Positions 43,482 through 53,282 of a stretch of 64,000 bases of DNA are shown piece after piece. Each line of letters begins with the position of its first letter. Positions within the stretch are counted from its first letter, which is position 1. The stretch spans positions 31,368 through 95,367 of the forward strand of contig CAWBZX010000044.1 of assembly GCA_963793295.1 (NCBI GenBank), read 5' to 3'. Source of the DNA: JAHDHW01 sp963793295. Its GTDB lineage: Bacteria; Bacteroidota; Bacteroidia; Chitinophagales; Saprospiraceae. Both the position numbers and the translations under genes were made by a program. The notes under the pieces are model-generated. The model had not been told where the DNA came from. It saw nothing but the letters and a program-made list of their open reading frames with translations, and did no database searches.

Positions 43482-44261
43482 TTAATTTAAATCCTGATGG
43501 TATATTTTTTCTAAAAGAGCAAAAAGTTCGGGATGCTTTTTTTCGAAATGCCGTGGTTGAGTGAAAAAATATTCGCTGACGACACTAAAAAACTCAGCTT
43601 CATTAGTAGCTCCATAAGGGTCAATGTCAGAATGTTGTTCTTTGATATCTTTGATTTCTTGATGCATTCGCTTCAGCCAGGGTAGCGTATACTGACTTTG
43701 AATTAACATTTCAGGAATTCCATCAACCGATCCATCCGCTTTATCCAGCAAATGGACAAACTCATGGATACCAACATTCCTGTTACTTCGCTGGTTTTCA
43801 AAGCTCAGGTGCAGTGCTGGTTTTGATAAAATCATCATTCGCTGCATAGCTCCTGATCCTACCATGCCTAAGGTATTGCGATCGCTGCCTTCTGTTGCAT
43901 ATTCTTCATTAAAAAGGCCTTTGTAAAGGAGTACTTCATTTAGGTTTCGGTATTGCCATCCTAGAAACCCAAACAGCGGAATAACCGCACTCGAAGCAAC
44001 CAGCAAGCGGTCTGCATCATCTACGGTTATTTCAACTCCGGTAATAGCGACATCTTCAAGAAATTGTAAAACAGCCTGTTCAAAACGATTTTTTTCTGAA
44101 GCTGACAAATGATTATAAAATAGTACTTTTTCTTCCAGGATTTGTCGCCAGTTTAATGGAAAGTCACGATTGATTGATTTCTTTTTTCTAATAAATAACC
44201 ACCATCCCGTTAAAACCAAAAACAAAAGCGAGCTGATTATAAAAGTGTATTTAAATATCAT
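43482..44261 (-). CDS. MtfA-like zinc-dependent peptidase (M90 family)
   Basis: 259 residues. One N-terminal membrane helix (4-26) is followed by a cytosolic or periplasmic domain with the metal motif HEFVHLLDKADGSVDG (an HExxH variant with E at position 2 and the Asp ligand downstream). AVLQFLEDVAITGVEI is typical of MtfA homologues. In E. coli MtfA is a cytosolic peptidase that binds the repressor Mlc and so affects glucose uptake. The anchored form here may act differently. Confidence 0.88.
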   Translation of the reverse strand: MIFKYTFIISSLLFLVLTGWWLFIRKKKSINRDFPLNWRQILEEKVLFYNHLSASEKNRFEQAVLQFLEDVAITGVEITVDDADRLLVASSAVIPLFGFLGWQYRNLNEVLLYKGLFNEEYATEGSDRNTLGMVGSGAMQRMMILSKPALHLSFENQRSNRNVGIHEFVHLLDKADGSVDGIPEMLIQSQYTLPWLKRMHQEIKDIKEQHSDIDPYGATNEAEFFSVVSEYFFTQPRHFEKKHPELFALLEKIYHQDLN

Positions 44262-44735
44262 GTTCTCCTAAATTATTATTTACGAATTATAATTTCCCAC
44301 AGAAATAAACGACATTCAAATTTAATATTAAAAAGCAACTTTAAATGATTTGTTCTTTCCCCTCCAAACTACCGTAATGCTTCAGTTTTTGCAAATCAAA
44401 AACCAGCATACCGGAGGCAGTAAAATCATTGGAAGCGGACCTTTTGGTTTTGGGCGCAAATGGTCACTGTTTTTTTTAAGACTTAATTTGTAGAACAACG
44501 GTGGATTCCGTCAGGCACAATGTAAGTGTTCCTGTTTTTATTGTAAGACAAGATAATTGAACCGTCAAATAATAATGTGCAACAATAGGTACATGAAAAT
44601 ATCGGCGCTTTAGATGGGAATATTAGCTTGTTGGGTATGTTTTATTTTTTCAATTATAAACTGATTCTCAGTTCCCGCCTTGGCAAATTTTTGCGCTAAG
44701 GGCGAGAACCAAGAAACTATTTTTGAAGAAGGTTA
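44262..44735. other. Intergenic region with one hairpin
   Basis: No supportable gene. It contains the palindrome at 44671-44708 downstream of the CBM48 gene. Confidence 0.5.
44671..44708. repeat. Imperfect palindrome downstream of the CBM48 gene
   Basis: GTTCCCGCCTTGGC pairs with GCTAAGGGCGAGAAC around a short AT-rich loop. It lies 27 bases after the CBM48 stop on the minus strand, so it may be an mRNA 3'-end structure; no T-tract follows. Confidence 0.55.
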
Positions 44736-45068
44736 TCACTGTACAATGCTTTCAACTTTGTCAGCAGCAACTACTACGGAATTATCCACTCCAAACGGAG
44801 TTGGAACGTATTTGTCAGCTTTCCAGTCATTTACCCAACGTTCATTGTCGATCAAATACCGAAACTGATGTTCCTCTCCGGATTTGAAGTTCATTGAGGC
44901 AGTAAATTTACCGTCTTTAAACTTCATAAGAATTCCTTTGTTTTTCTCCCAATTGTTGAAATCTCCAACTAGTTTGACTTCTTTGGCTCCTTTAGCGGCC
45001 TCCTTAGGCAAAGAAAAAGTTACCTTATAGGTTTTCTTTGATTTGACAAATTGCTTTTTTAAACTCAT
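44736..45068 (-). CDS. Isolated CBM48 (glycogen-binding) domain protein
   Basis: 110 residues, a single carbohydrate-binding module of the isoamylase N-terminal / AMPK-glycogen-binding type: EVKLVGDFNNWEKNKGILMK, then FRYLIDNERWVNDWKADKYV. The tryptophans of NNWEK and ERWVNDW are the expected glucan contacts. No enzyme domain is attached. It probably binds alpha-1,4-glucans such as glycogen in the cytosol, perhaps as a targeting or regulatory factor. Confidence 0.87.
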   Translation of the reverse strand: MSLKKQFVKSKKTYKVTFSLPKEAAKGAKEVKLVGDFNNWEKNKGILMKFKDGKFTASMNFKSGEEHQFRYLIDNERWVNDWKADKYVPTPFGVDNSVVVAADKVESIVQ

Positions 45069-45715
45069 TTTTTTTGTTTTAATAGGTTAAGAAAAAATCG
45101 GCTACTTTCATTCCGCAAAATTGATAAATTGCGTATTGTTAAACAAGCCTGATAACAATAATTATCTATTAAATAATTTCAGGATTGTCATGTCTTTAAA
45201 TTCTAAATAATTATGCATTTCTCCGGAGCTAATGCTCTCACATTCTGTTCAATTCTTTTACCAAAACATACTTGAAAATTGTAAAAAGTATATGCTAATT
45301 ATATAAAAGACAAAAAACAAAATAAAGGTCACTTTTAAGACCGTCATTTATTTATATTACGCCTCTTTTACGATTTTGATTCCTATTATTTGCTTTTTTT
45401 AAAATAATAGAAAGGATGGCCTTATCTGGATACAAGCAAGCATTGGCCGGTATTCTTTCGTATTTCAATGTCGACCAAGCTGGAATTTTTGTCTTTGACT
45501 ATAAGTTGTGTTGCCTTTTTGCAGGTATGGCTAATTAAATCTATTAATTGCTTTGAATGTGAAAAAAGAAAACTGGTCTACTCTCCTAAAAGAATTTACA
45601 TTTGGTTTAAAACATTGGAATAAAATTGATAAAATTGCCTTTTAAGAGGAAAAAAATGGAGAAAGTCAATTATCATATTAAATATTCTTTTACGCCTACT
45701 TAAAAATCTTTAATC
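45069..45715. other. Gene-free region before ppk2
   Basis: About 650 bases. A perfect 9-bp stem CTATTATTT/AAATAATAG lies at 45383-45410. A 40-codon frame at 45416-45538 (MALSGYKQALAGILSYFNVD and on) is unrecognised and not supported as a gene. Confidence 0.45.
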
Positions 45716-46597
45716 ATGAGATTGAATATTCAAAAGTTTAAAGTCCCTGCTCAAAGCCCCCTTGACCTGAGAAAATACGATCCTGCCTTTAAAGATGGTT
45801 TTAAAAGTAAAAAGGCAGCTAAGAACCAACTCGAAAAAGACATTGAAATAATGTCAAAATTACAATACCGGCTATATGCTGAAAACCGGAAGGCGCTGCT
45901 TATTATTTTCCAGGCAATGGATGCTGCCGGAAAAGATGGAGCGATCAAGCATGTCCTTTCTGGAATCAATCCACAAGGTTGTGAAGTACATAGTTTTAAG
46001 CACCCTTCTTTGGAGGAATTAGATCACGACTACCTGTGGCGCCATTATACCAAATTGCCTGACCGCGGCAGAATTGGCATTTTCAACCGTTCCCATTATG
46101 AAAATGTGCTCATCACCAAAGTCCATCCTGAGTTTATAATGGCGGAAAATCTGCCGGGAATCCATTCGGTATCTGATGTGACTGAAAACTTTTGGGAAGC
46201 CCGTTACCGGCAAATCAATAATTTTGAAAAGACCATTTCAGAAAATGGCACGACCATCATTAAGTTTTTTCTCCACCTTTCGAAAGAAGAACAAAAGAAA
46301 CGTTTTTTTGACCGAATAGAAGACTCCGAAAAGAACTGGAAATTCTCTTCTGCCGATATTGAAGAACGCTCATATTGGGATGATTACCAACGGGTTTATG
46401 AAACAGCACTCAGCAAAACTTCCACAGCTTATGCACCCTGGTATATCATCCCTGCTGACCACAAATGGTTTAGCCGCGTGGCTATAGGGAGTATCATCGT
46501 GGAAACTTTAAAAGGAATGGACATCCAAATGCCGGTACTTTCTGAAAAGGGAAAAATTTTGTTACAACAAGCAAAGGTAGCGCTAGAAAAAGAATAA
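45716..46597 (+). CDS. ppk2: Polyphosphate kinase 2 family protein
   Basis: 293 residues. The Walker A-like motif AMDAAGKDGAIKHV is at residues 67-80, the lid and Walker B region is PDRGRIGIFNRSHYENVLI, and ERSYWDDYQRVYE is conserved in the class. PPK2 enzymes transfer phosphate between polyphosphate and nucleotides (ADP or AMP to ATP). The sub-class cannot be fixed by eye. It is the first gene of a plus-strand run with HAD, gnd, zwf and pgl. Confidence 0.93.
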   Translation: MRLNIQKFKVPAQSPLDLRKYDPAFKDGFKSKKAAKNQLEKDIEIMSKLQYRLYAENRKALLIIFQAMDAAGKDGAIKHVLSGINPQGCEVHSFKHPSLEELDHDYLWRHYTKLPDRGRIGIFNRSHYENVLITKVHPEFIMAENLPGIHSVSDVTENFWEARYRQINNFEKTISENGTTIIKFFLHLSKEEQKKRFFDRIEDSEKNWKFSSADIEERSYWDDYQRVYETALSKTSTAYAPWYIIPADHKWFSRVAIGSIIVETLKGMDIQMPVLSEKGKILLQQAKVALEKE

Positions 46598-46754
46598 ATT
46601 TTAATGCCCTTCAGCGCTGGCGGATTTATTTTTTATAAGACCAGATAGTTTAAACGATCAATTTTAAATTGGCAGATAACATTAAATTTGTTATCTATCA
46701 AAATGGCATTAAAGGAGTAGCAGGAATTATTTAAAATCAAAACTAAGGTTTCAC

Positions 46755-47369
46755 ATGAAAACAAACATTCCCAAATTTCTCTTTTTTGATATCGGTGGCG
46801 TCTTGCTCACCAATGGCTGGGGGCATGAATCCCGCCAGAAAGCTGCTAAGCATTTTGGGTACGATTTTGAAAAAATGGACTGGTTGCACAACTTTATTTT
46901 TAATGTCTATGAAATCGGCAGCATCACACTTGACGAATACCTGGATACCACCGTTTTTAGCCAGTCCAGGGATTTTTCAAAAAAAGATTTTAAAACCTTC
47001 ATGTTTGCCCAATCCATCGAGTTGCCGGAAATGCTGCAATGGCTAAAAAAGTGGAAGAAAGACAACCCCGGTTTCCACATCATTTCCATCAATAATGAAG
47101 GAAAAGAGCTGAATGATCATCGGATCAAAACTTTTGGTTTACACGATTGTTTTGATGCTTTCATTTCTTCCTGCGAAGTAGGGATGCGAAAGCCTGATCC
47201 TGATATTTTTAAACTAGCACTGGGCATCGCACAAGCTGCACCGGAGGAATGTGTTTATTTTGATGATCGCCCGATGCTGGTGGCTGCTGCTCAAAAACTA
47301 AAAATCCGGGCTTTCCATCATGAGGGTTTTAGTTCCACCAAAAAAATTATTGATAACCTTATACATTAA
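46755..47369 (+). CDS. HAD-superfamily phosphatase
   Basis: 204 residues. Motif I FFDIGGVLLTNGWG has the nucleophile Asp at residue 10, though the second motif residue is Gly rather than Asp as in many YihX-like members. Motif II is ISINNEGKEL, motif III has Lys in RKPDPDIFKLAL, and motif IV is ECVYFDDRPMLVAAA. Probably a small-sugar-phosphate phosphatase. Its stop is seven bases before gnd, so it is in the same operon and may act on pentose-phosphate intermediates. Confidence 0.9.
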   Translation: MKTNIPKFLFFDIGGVLLTNGWGHESRQKAAKHFGYDFEKMDWLHNFIFNVYEIGSITLDEYLDTTVFSQSRDFSKKDFKTFMFAQSIELPEMLQWLKKWKKDNPGFHIISINNEGKELNDHRIKTFGLHDCFDAFISSCEVGMRKPDPDIFKLALGIAQAAPEECVYFDDRPMLVAAAQKLKIRAFHHEGFSSTKKIIDNLIH

Positions 47370-47376
47370 AACAAAC

Positions 47377-48816
47377 ATGGAGAAAATACCAGCGAAACAA
47401 ATGCAATTTGGGATGATTGGCCTGGGTACGATGGGACGCAACCTATTACTTAATATGGCCGACCACGGATATGCCGTTTCCGGATATGACAAAAATACCA
47501 GCCAGGTGACCTTGTTTGAAAAGGAAGGAAAAAACAAAAAAGTAAAAGGCTTTACGGATTTGGCTGACTTTGTACAAAATTTGCAAAAACCAAGGGCAGT
47601 AATGATGTTGGTTCCCGCAGGAAAAATTGTCGACACCGTCATTGCTGAACTCCTGCCATTGCTTGATCAAGGCGACCTCATTATCGATGGCGGAAACTCA
47701 TATTTTACCGATACCAACCGAAGAGCAACAGCATTAGAAAAGAAAGGATTACATTTTTTTGGAATGGGAATTTCCGGAGGAGAGGAAGGCGCGCGAAGAG
47801 GACCCAGTATGATGCCCGGTGGCGACCAACAAGCTTACCAGCATGTAAAACCTATTTTTGAAAGTATTGCTGCCAAAGTTGATGGAGAACCTTGTGTCAC
47901 TTACATAGGTCCTGGCGCGTCCGGGCATTTTGTAAAGATGGTCCACAATGGTATCGAATATGCCCTGATGGAACTAATTGCGGAAACTTATGGCCTGTTG
48001 AAAAATGGGTTGCACCTGAAAAACAAAACGATCCATGACGTTTTCAAACAATGGAACGAAGGTAGATTGCAATCTTTTCTTTTGGAAATCACCAGAGATA
48101 TTTTTGCCTTTGAAAACCCAGATTCCGATCACTTGTTGTTGGATGATATCAAAGACGAAGCGAAATCCAAAGGGACCGGAAAATGGACTTCTCAAATTGC
48201 CATGGATTTACACTTGCCTGTGCCCTCTATTGATACCGCAGTTTCAATGCGTGATTTATCGAAATATAAAACCCTAAGAACACAGTTAGCAAAGATGTAT
48301 CCCGAAAAAGCGTCAAATCGCTCTCCGATCGAAAACCAAGAGGAATATCTAGTGCAATTGGAACAGGCCTTTCATTTTTCTATGATTACTATTTACGCCC
48401 AGGGGATGCACTTACTTTACAAAGCATCTGAAGAACACCAATACAATCTGCAACTCGACCAAGTAGCTAAAATCTGGAGAGGTGGCTGCATTATCCGGTC
48501 AAAATTTTTGGAGGATATATTTTCTGCATTTCAAAAAAATGAAAATTTAACGCATTTGTTTTTGGATAAAAACATTCAATCCATGATCCAGGCAGATCTG
48601 CAAAGTACGAGGGAAGTTGTGGCGGGAGCCATGACAAATGGATTCCTTGTTTCCGTATTTGCCAATACCTTAAGTTATTTTGATGCCATACGAACTGGGA
48701 ATTTGCCTACCAATCTTATTCAGGCGCAGCGGGATTATTTTGGAGCGCATACCTATGAACTCATCGGCAAAGAAGGTGTTTTTCATACGCAATGGTCAGG
48801 CGATGCTAATAGTTAA
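47377..48816 (+). CDS. gnd: 6-phosphogluconate dehydrogenase, decarboxylating
   Basis: 479 residues from the ATG at 47377; the longer frame from 47320 overlaps the HAD gene. The NADP-binding motif is GMIGLGTMGRNLL near residues 12-24, then IIDGGNSYFTDT. The catalytic Lys187 is in HFVKMVHNGIEY, and the long C-terminal helical domain has LIQAQRDYFGAHTYEL. It oxidises and decarboxylates 6-phosphogluconate to ribulose-5-phosphate with NADPH formation. Second gene of the HAD-gnd-zwf-pgl set. Confidence 0.96.
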   Translation: MEKIPAKQMQFGMIGLGTMGRNLLLNMADHGYAVSGYDKNTSQVTLFEKEGKNKKVKGFTDLADFVQNLQKPRAVMMLVPAGKIVDTVIAELLPLLDQGDLIIDGGNSYFTDTNRRATALEKKGLHFFGMGISGGEEGARRGPSMMPGGDQQAYQHVKPIFESIAAKVDGEPCVTYIGPGASGHFVKMVHNGIEYALMELIAETYGLLKNGLHLKNKTIHDVFKQWNEGRLQSFLLEITRDIFAFENPDSDHLLLDDIKDEAKSKGTGKWTSQIAMDLHLPVPSIDTAVSMRDLSKYKTLRTQLAKMYPEKASNRSPIENQEEYLVQLEQAFHFSMITIYAQGMHLLYKASEEHQYNLQLDQVAKIWRGGCIIRSKFLEDIFSAFQKNENLTHLFLDKNIQSMIQADLQSTREVVAGAMTNGFLVSVFANTLSYFDAIRTGNLPTNLIQAQRDYFGAHTYELIGKEGVFHTQWSGDANS

Positions 48817-48879
48817 CCGGATAGTTATGGAGGACTCCATTTGTTCATTTTATTTACAATTTTAATAAAAGCAGCAATC

Positions 48880-50397
48880 ATGATAAAGATAAAAACTCAG
48901 CCGGTTATTTTTGTAATTTTTGGCGCTACTGGTGATTTGAACTGGCGCAAAATCAACCCGGCGCTTTACAATTTATTTTTGGATGACTGGCTGTCTGAGC
49001 AATTTGCTATCATCGGAACCGGGCGTTCCAAATATTCGGATGAAGATTTTAGAAATAAACTATTAGACGGGATCAATAAGTTTTCCCGTAAAGGAGAAGC
49101 AGATAAAAACGAATGGGATAGATTTTCTGCTAACATTACCTATCAATCTGCTGATCTAAATGACGATAAAACCTATCAAAAGCTCGCTGTAAAAATCGAC
49201 GAATTGAAGAAGGAATGGGAAAAAGAGCCAATTGTTATTTTTTATATGGCAGTATCGTCTAATTTTTTTCCAATCATTGCCGAAAATATTAAAAAGAACA
49301 AGCTCGCTGAGCATTCTGAAAAGGCGCGTATTGTTTTGGAAAAACCCTTTGGTATAGACCTTGATTCCGCAAAAGCATTAAATAAATTATTATGCAATAT
49401 ATTTGATGAAACACAGATTTACCGTATTGATCATTACCTCGGCAAAGAAACCGTTCAAAACATCATGGCTTTCCGGTTTGCTAATTCCATCTTAGAACCG
49501 ATATGGAACCGAAACTATATCCAGCATGTGCAGATTTCGGTAACCGAGCAATTAGGCGTGGGTAGCCGGGGGCAATATTATGAAGGTTCTGGCGCGCTTC
49601 GCGATATGGTTCAAAACCATATTTTACAGCTGCTTTGCCTGATTGCTATGGAAAACCCCATCAATTTTCACGCAGACGAAGTGCGTAATCGAAAAGTTGA
49701 TGTGCTCCGTTCTATGCGCCCTTTTAAAGTGGATGAAATCAAAACCAGCGCTGTTCGGGGACAATACAGCGAAGGCTGGATCGAAGGTGTAAAAGTGCCG
49801 GGATACCGCGAAGAAGCCGGTGTTGAACCACAATCCAACACCGAGACCTTTGCAGCATTAAAGTTTTTTGTCGACAACTGGCGATGGCATGGTGTACCAT
49901 TTTATGTGCGCTCGGGAAAGCGCCTTCACAGCACGGCTTCCATCATTTCTATTCAGTTTCGGGATGTCCCGCACATGGTTTTTCCGGCAGAAGCAATAGA
50001 TAATTGGCGACAGAATCGGCTGGTTATCAGCATACAACCCGAAATGAGTATCCGCCTTCAGGTACAGGCCAAAAAACCGGGATTGGACATGGTGCTCAAT
50101 ACAGTGGATATGGTTTTTGATTATGATAGTAATTATGGAAAGGAGTCTCCAGAAGCATACGAAACGCTTCTCCTGGATACTATGCTTGGTGACCAAACAT
50201 TGTTTATGCGCGGCGATCAGGTGGAGGCAGCCTGGGACATACTGATGCCGGTCCTTAACTCCTGGCAGTCAAAAACCAGCCTTGATTTTCCAAATTATTC
50301 TGCTGACTCCTGGGGTCCTGAATTGGCGGAAGCACTAATTGCCCGTGACGGATTCCATTGGTTTTCATTACCTACTCACCCCAAAAAAACCAAATAA
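48880..50397 (+). CDS. zwf: Glucose-6-phosphate 1-dehydrogenase
   Basis: 505 residues from the ATG at 48880. The nucleotide motif VIFGATGDLNWRKI is at residues 11-24. The active-site signature RIDHYLGKETVQNI has Asp184 and His185, and FYVRSGKRL and other C-terminal motifs are kept. It oxidises glucose-6-phosphate to the lactone and makes NADPH, the entry to the oxidative pentose phosphate pathway. The stop overlaps the pgl start (TAATG). Confidence 0.96.
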   Translation: MIKIKTQPVIFVIFGATGDLNWRKINPALYNLFLDDWLSEQFAIIGTGRSKYSDEDFRNKLLDGINKFSRKGEADKNEWDRFSANITYQSADLNDDKTYQKLAVKIDELKKEWEKEPIVIFYMAVSSNFFPIIAENIKKNKLAEHSEKARIVLEKPFGIDLDSAKALNKLLCNIFDETQIYRIDHYLGKETVQNIMAFRFANSILEPIWNRNYIQHVQISVTEQLGVGSRGQYYEGSGALRDMVQNHILQLLCLIAMENPINFHADEVRNRKVDVLRSMRPFKVDEIKTSAVRGQYSEGWIEGVKVPGYREEAGVEPQSNTETFAALKFFVDNWRWHGVPFYVRSGKRLHSTASIISIQFRDVPHMVFPAEAIDNWRQNRLVISIQPEMSIRLQVQAKKPGLDMVLNTVDMVFDYDSNYGKESPEAYETLLLDTMLGDQTLFMRGDQVEAAWDILMPVLNSWQSKTSLDFPNYSADSWGPELAEALIARDGFHWFSLPTHPKKTK

Positions 50398-51119
50398 TGA
50401 AATTCCATATTTTTGATAAAGAACAAGAATTAATAATGGCTTTTGCTGATTATTTTATTGAAAAAGCCCAAAAATATATCAGTGATAAGGGTTTATTCAA
50501 TGTAGTATTGGCAGGGGGCAGTTCACCTAAAAAAGTTTATGAATTGCTGGCTTCGCCCGGCTTCAGAGATAAGATCGATTGGGGAAAAGTTAATTTTTTC
50601 TTTGGTGATGAGCGATATGTTCCTGCTAATGATTCACAAAATAATGCCCTGATGGTTGAAAAAACCCTTTTCAGCCCTTTACAAATTTCAAAAGCTCAAA
50701 TTTTCAAAGTCGATACTTCCTTACCTCCAAAGGAATCGGCGGAAAAATATATGCAAACCATCACCGCTCATTTTAAAAGAAAACCAATCCACTTTGATTT
50801 AATTCTTTTAGGCCTGGGTGATAATGCACACACCGCTTCACTATTTCCATTTACTGATGTGCTGTATGAAAAAATGCCTTCGGTAAAAGCCGTTTATTTA
50901 AAGGAAGATGGAGTTTTTCGCATCACCATGACCGCACCATTGATTAATCAGGCAAAACATATAGCCTATCTTGTCTTCGGTGAAAACAAAGCGGAAGCAG
51001 TTTTACAAGTGATTAAAGGGGATGATAATCCCGAGCAGTTTCCAGCTCAGCTCATTAGTCCGGAAAATGGAGACATGCATTGGTTTTTAGACAAAAAAGC
51101 AGCAAGGTTTTTAGTGTAA
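50397..51119 (+). CDS. pgl: 6-phosphogluconolactonase (DevB/Pgl type)
   Basis: 240 residues, starting at the ATG that overlaps the zwf stop by one base. Conserved segments: NVVLAGGSSPKKVYELLA, then WGKVNFFFGDERYVPAND and FDLILLGLGDNAHTASLFP. It hydrolyses the glucono-lactone phosphate to 6-phosphogluconate. With zwf and gnd it completes the oxidative branch. Confidence 0.95.
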   Translation: MKFHIFDKEQELIMAFADYFIEKAQKYISDKGLFNVVLAGGSSPKKVYELLASPGFRDKIDWGKVNFFFGDERYVPANDSQNNALMVEKTLFSPLQISKAQIFKVDTSLPPKESAEKYMQTITAHFKRKPIHFDLILLGLGDNAHTASLFPFTDVLYEKMPSVKAVYLKEDGVFRITMTAPLINQAKHIAYLVFGENKAEAVLQVIKGDDNPEQFPAQLISPENGDMHWFLDKKAARFLV

Positions 51120-51302
51120 AAACGGGTGATCATGTTTTTTTTAGCTGCTTTTTTATTTTAAGTATTTAATACTTTTAAACCAATCCTAATTCTCTCCTAA
51201 ATTCCCTCCTATTTTTAAATCCTAAGAATCTCGTTCAAGAGAACCAGAAGTCTAATTTACCCTAAAATTAGCTTCCCTGTTGATATTGAAAATAGAAAAC
51301 TT

Positions 51303-51857
51303 ATGTCCAAAAAATTAAACTTACCGTTGATTTTGGAAGGGTGTAGGGTCAATAACCCGGTTAGTCAGAAATTGTTGTACCGACATTTTTTTGGTTATTC
51401 AATGAATATTTGCCTGCGTTTTTCAAAATGTAAGGAAGCTGCGGAAGAAATATTGAATGATGCTTTTTTAAAAGTTTTTCAAAATATAGATAAATATAAT
51501 GACCAATTTCCTTTTCGTCCCTGGCTTCGAAAAATTCTTATTAACACTGCAATAGACTACTATCGCGTACATCAAAATCACACTAAAATTCTTTTATTAA
51601 AAGATATGACGGATATGGCGATCGCGGAAATGCCTAAGATTTTTCCTAAAGATGACGCTCTACCAATAGTTCAACAATTGCCTCCAGCTTACCGAATGGT
51701 TTTCAATTTATATGTAATGGAAGATTATAAACATCATGAAATTGCAGAAATGCTTTCTATAAATATAGGCACCTCTAAATCAAATTTATCAAGAGCAAAA
51801 GTAAAACTTCAATCTATACTTTCGAAGCGCAACAAAGTAAAATCCGAATATGCTTAA
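51303..51857 (+). CDS. ECF-type RNA polymerase sigma factor
   Basis: 184 residues. Region 2 (about 25-95) has LYRHFFGYSMNICLRFS, the helix AAEEILNDAFLKVFQNIDKY and FRPWLRKILINTAIDYYR. Region 4 (about 120-178) has LPPAYRMVFNLYVMEDYKHH followed by EIAEMLSINIGTSKSNLSRA as the helix-turn-helix. No anti-sigma gene is adjacent. A PepSY-like periplasmic protein and a two-component pair follow, so a role in envelope stress is plausible but inferred. Confidence 0.92.
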   Translation: MSKKLNLPLILEGCRVNNPVSQKLLYRHFFGYSMNICLRFSKCKEAAEEILNDAFLKVFQNIDKYNDQFPFRPWLRKILINTAIDYYRVHQNHTKILLLKDMTDMAIAEMPKIFPKDDALPIVQQLPPAYRMVFNLYVMEDYKHHEIAEMLSINIGTSKSNLSRAKVKLQSILSKRNKVKSEYA

Positions 51858-51946
51858 AACTTTAGAAGTTCTCCCATTTCTATCCTAAATCAACCTGTAA
51901 ATTTGATTTGAATATTTCATTTTTTTAAAATAAAATTAATACTCAA

Positions 51947-52489
51947 ATGAACATGAAAAGAATATTTTTTGGCCTGGTCATCCTTATTGGTGTATTTGGG
52001 ATTTCCATGACCATCGACAAAACCGAAATTCCGAAAGCTGTTAAAGAAGCATTCTCCAAAAAATATCCCACTGCCAAAAAAGTAGAATGGGAAACAGAAG
52101 AAAACGGTGAAGAAGAAACATCAGCGAGTATGGAAGAAGAATATGAAGTGCAATTCAAACTAAACGGTAATAAAACAACTGCTAAATTCAAAGCAGACGG
52201 TAGCTGGCTGGAAACAGAAAGTGAACTTAAAAAATCTGATTTGCCCCAAATGGTACAAACAGCCATAGCTGCTCAATTCTCGGGATATGATCTTAACGAG
52301 GTTGAACTAGTCGAAACACCTGAAATAGCGAAAGCTTACGAAGTAAAACTCGAAAATGAAAAGAATGATTCGGAAGTAAAAGCATTATTTAGCCCAGATG
52401 GAACATTGCTAAGCCAGAAAGTAAAAGATAAAAATGACAATGAAACCGAGGGAGAGGAAGAAAACGAGGAAAATGGAAATCATGAATAA
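51947..52489 (+). CDS. PepSY-like (putative BLIP-type) periplasmic protein
   Basis: 180 residues with a signal peptide (hydrophobic 5-20). Two PepSY-like/DUF2874 units follow: EIPKAVKEAFSKKYPTAKKV with WETE, then YEVQFKLNGNKTTAKFKADG with SWLETE; and QMVQTAIAAQFSGYDLNEVE with YEVKLE. The C-terminus is very acidic (DNETEGEEENEENGNHE). This class in Bacteroidota often lies next to OmpR/histidine-kinase pairs, as here, and may be a periplasmic ligand or inhibitor. Exact role unknown. Confidence 0.83.
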   Translation: MNMKRIFFGLVILIGVFGISMTIDKTEIPKAVKEAFSKKYPTAKKVEWETEENGEEETSASMEEEYEVQFKLNGNKTTAKFKADGSWLETESELKKSDLPQMVQTAIAAQFSGYDLNEVELVETPEIAKAYEVKLENEKNDSEVKALFSPDGTLLSQKVKDKNDNETEGEEENEENGNHE

Positions 52490-52604
52490 CCGCATTATCA
52501 TTTAATGAAAATCGCTTCAAAATCTTACCAACTATATTTCACACTCGGCAAGATTTTGGAGCGCTCTTTTTTTTTGTTATCTTATATTTTTATCCTTATC
52601 AGGC

Positions 52605-53282
52605 ATGAAAATACTAATTATAGAAGACGAACTAACGCTTGCTCAAAGTATCCGGCAATACCTTGAAGCAGAAGGTAATACCTGTGAAATCGCCCCAGAT
52701 TTTGATGAAGCATGGTTGAAAACAGGAGTCTATGAGTATGATTGTATTTTGGTAGATATTACTTTACCGGGAGGGAACGGTTTGGATATTATCCGGGAAT
52801 TGAAAAAAAAACAATCTTCCGTTGGCATTATTATCATTTCCGCAAAAAACTCGCTCGATGATAAAATAAAAGGTCTGGAGCTTGGGTCAGATGATTATTT
52901 GCCCAAACCTTTTCACCTTTCAGAACTTAATGCCCGTATCAAAGCATTGGTCCGTCGAAAAGAATTTAGCGGAAATACTATCATTTCTTATAACGAGATA
53001 AAAGTATTCCTAGATGAAAAACGAGTAATGGTGGAGAATACTGACCTTATTTTAACCAAAAGCGAATACACTTTGTTATTGTATTTTCTCGCAAATCGCA
53101 ATCGAGTACTTTCCAAAGAAAGTATTGCCGAACACCTTGTAGGTGATGATGCAGAAACCCTGGACAACTTTGATTTTATTTATTCTCATACCAAAAACCT
53201 GCGTCGCAAATTAATACAAACCGGGTCATCTGATTACATCAAAGCGGTTTATGGAATAGGTTATAAATTTACAAACCGATGA
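52605..53282 (+). CDS. OmpR-family response regulator
   Basis: 225 residues. Receiver domain: acidic residues in IIEDELTLAQSI, phospho-acceptor Asp51 in LVDITLPGGNGLD, and the conserved lysine in YLPKPFHLSEL. The winged helix follows (about 125-222) with LTKSEYTLLLYFLANRNRVL and HTKNLRRKL. It binds DNA after phosphorylation by the kinase encoded next. Its stop overlaps the kinase start (ATGA), so the two are translationally coupled. Confidence 0.95.
   Translation: MKILIIEDELTLAQSIRQYLEAEGNTCEIAPDFDEAWLKTGVYEYDCILVDITLPGGNGLDIIRELKKKQSSVGIIIISAKNSLDDKIKGLELGSDDYLPKPFHLSELNARIKALVRRKEFSGNTIISYNEIKVFLDEKRVMVENTDLILTKSEYTLLLYFLANRNRVLSKESIAEHLVGDDAETLDNFDFIYSHTKNLRRKLIQTGSSDYIKAVYGIGYKFTNR

Noticed and set aside
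45416..45538. 40-codon frame before ppk2
   Set aside because: Short, no homology recognised, and no coupling to the next gene.
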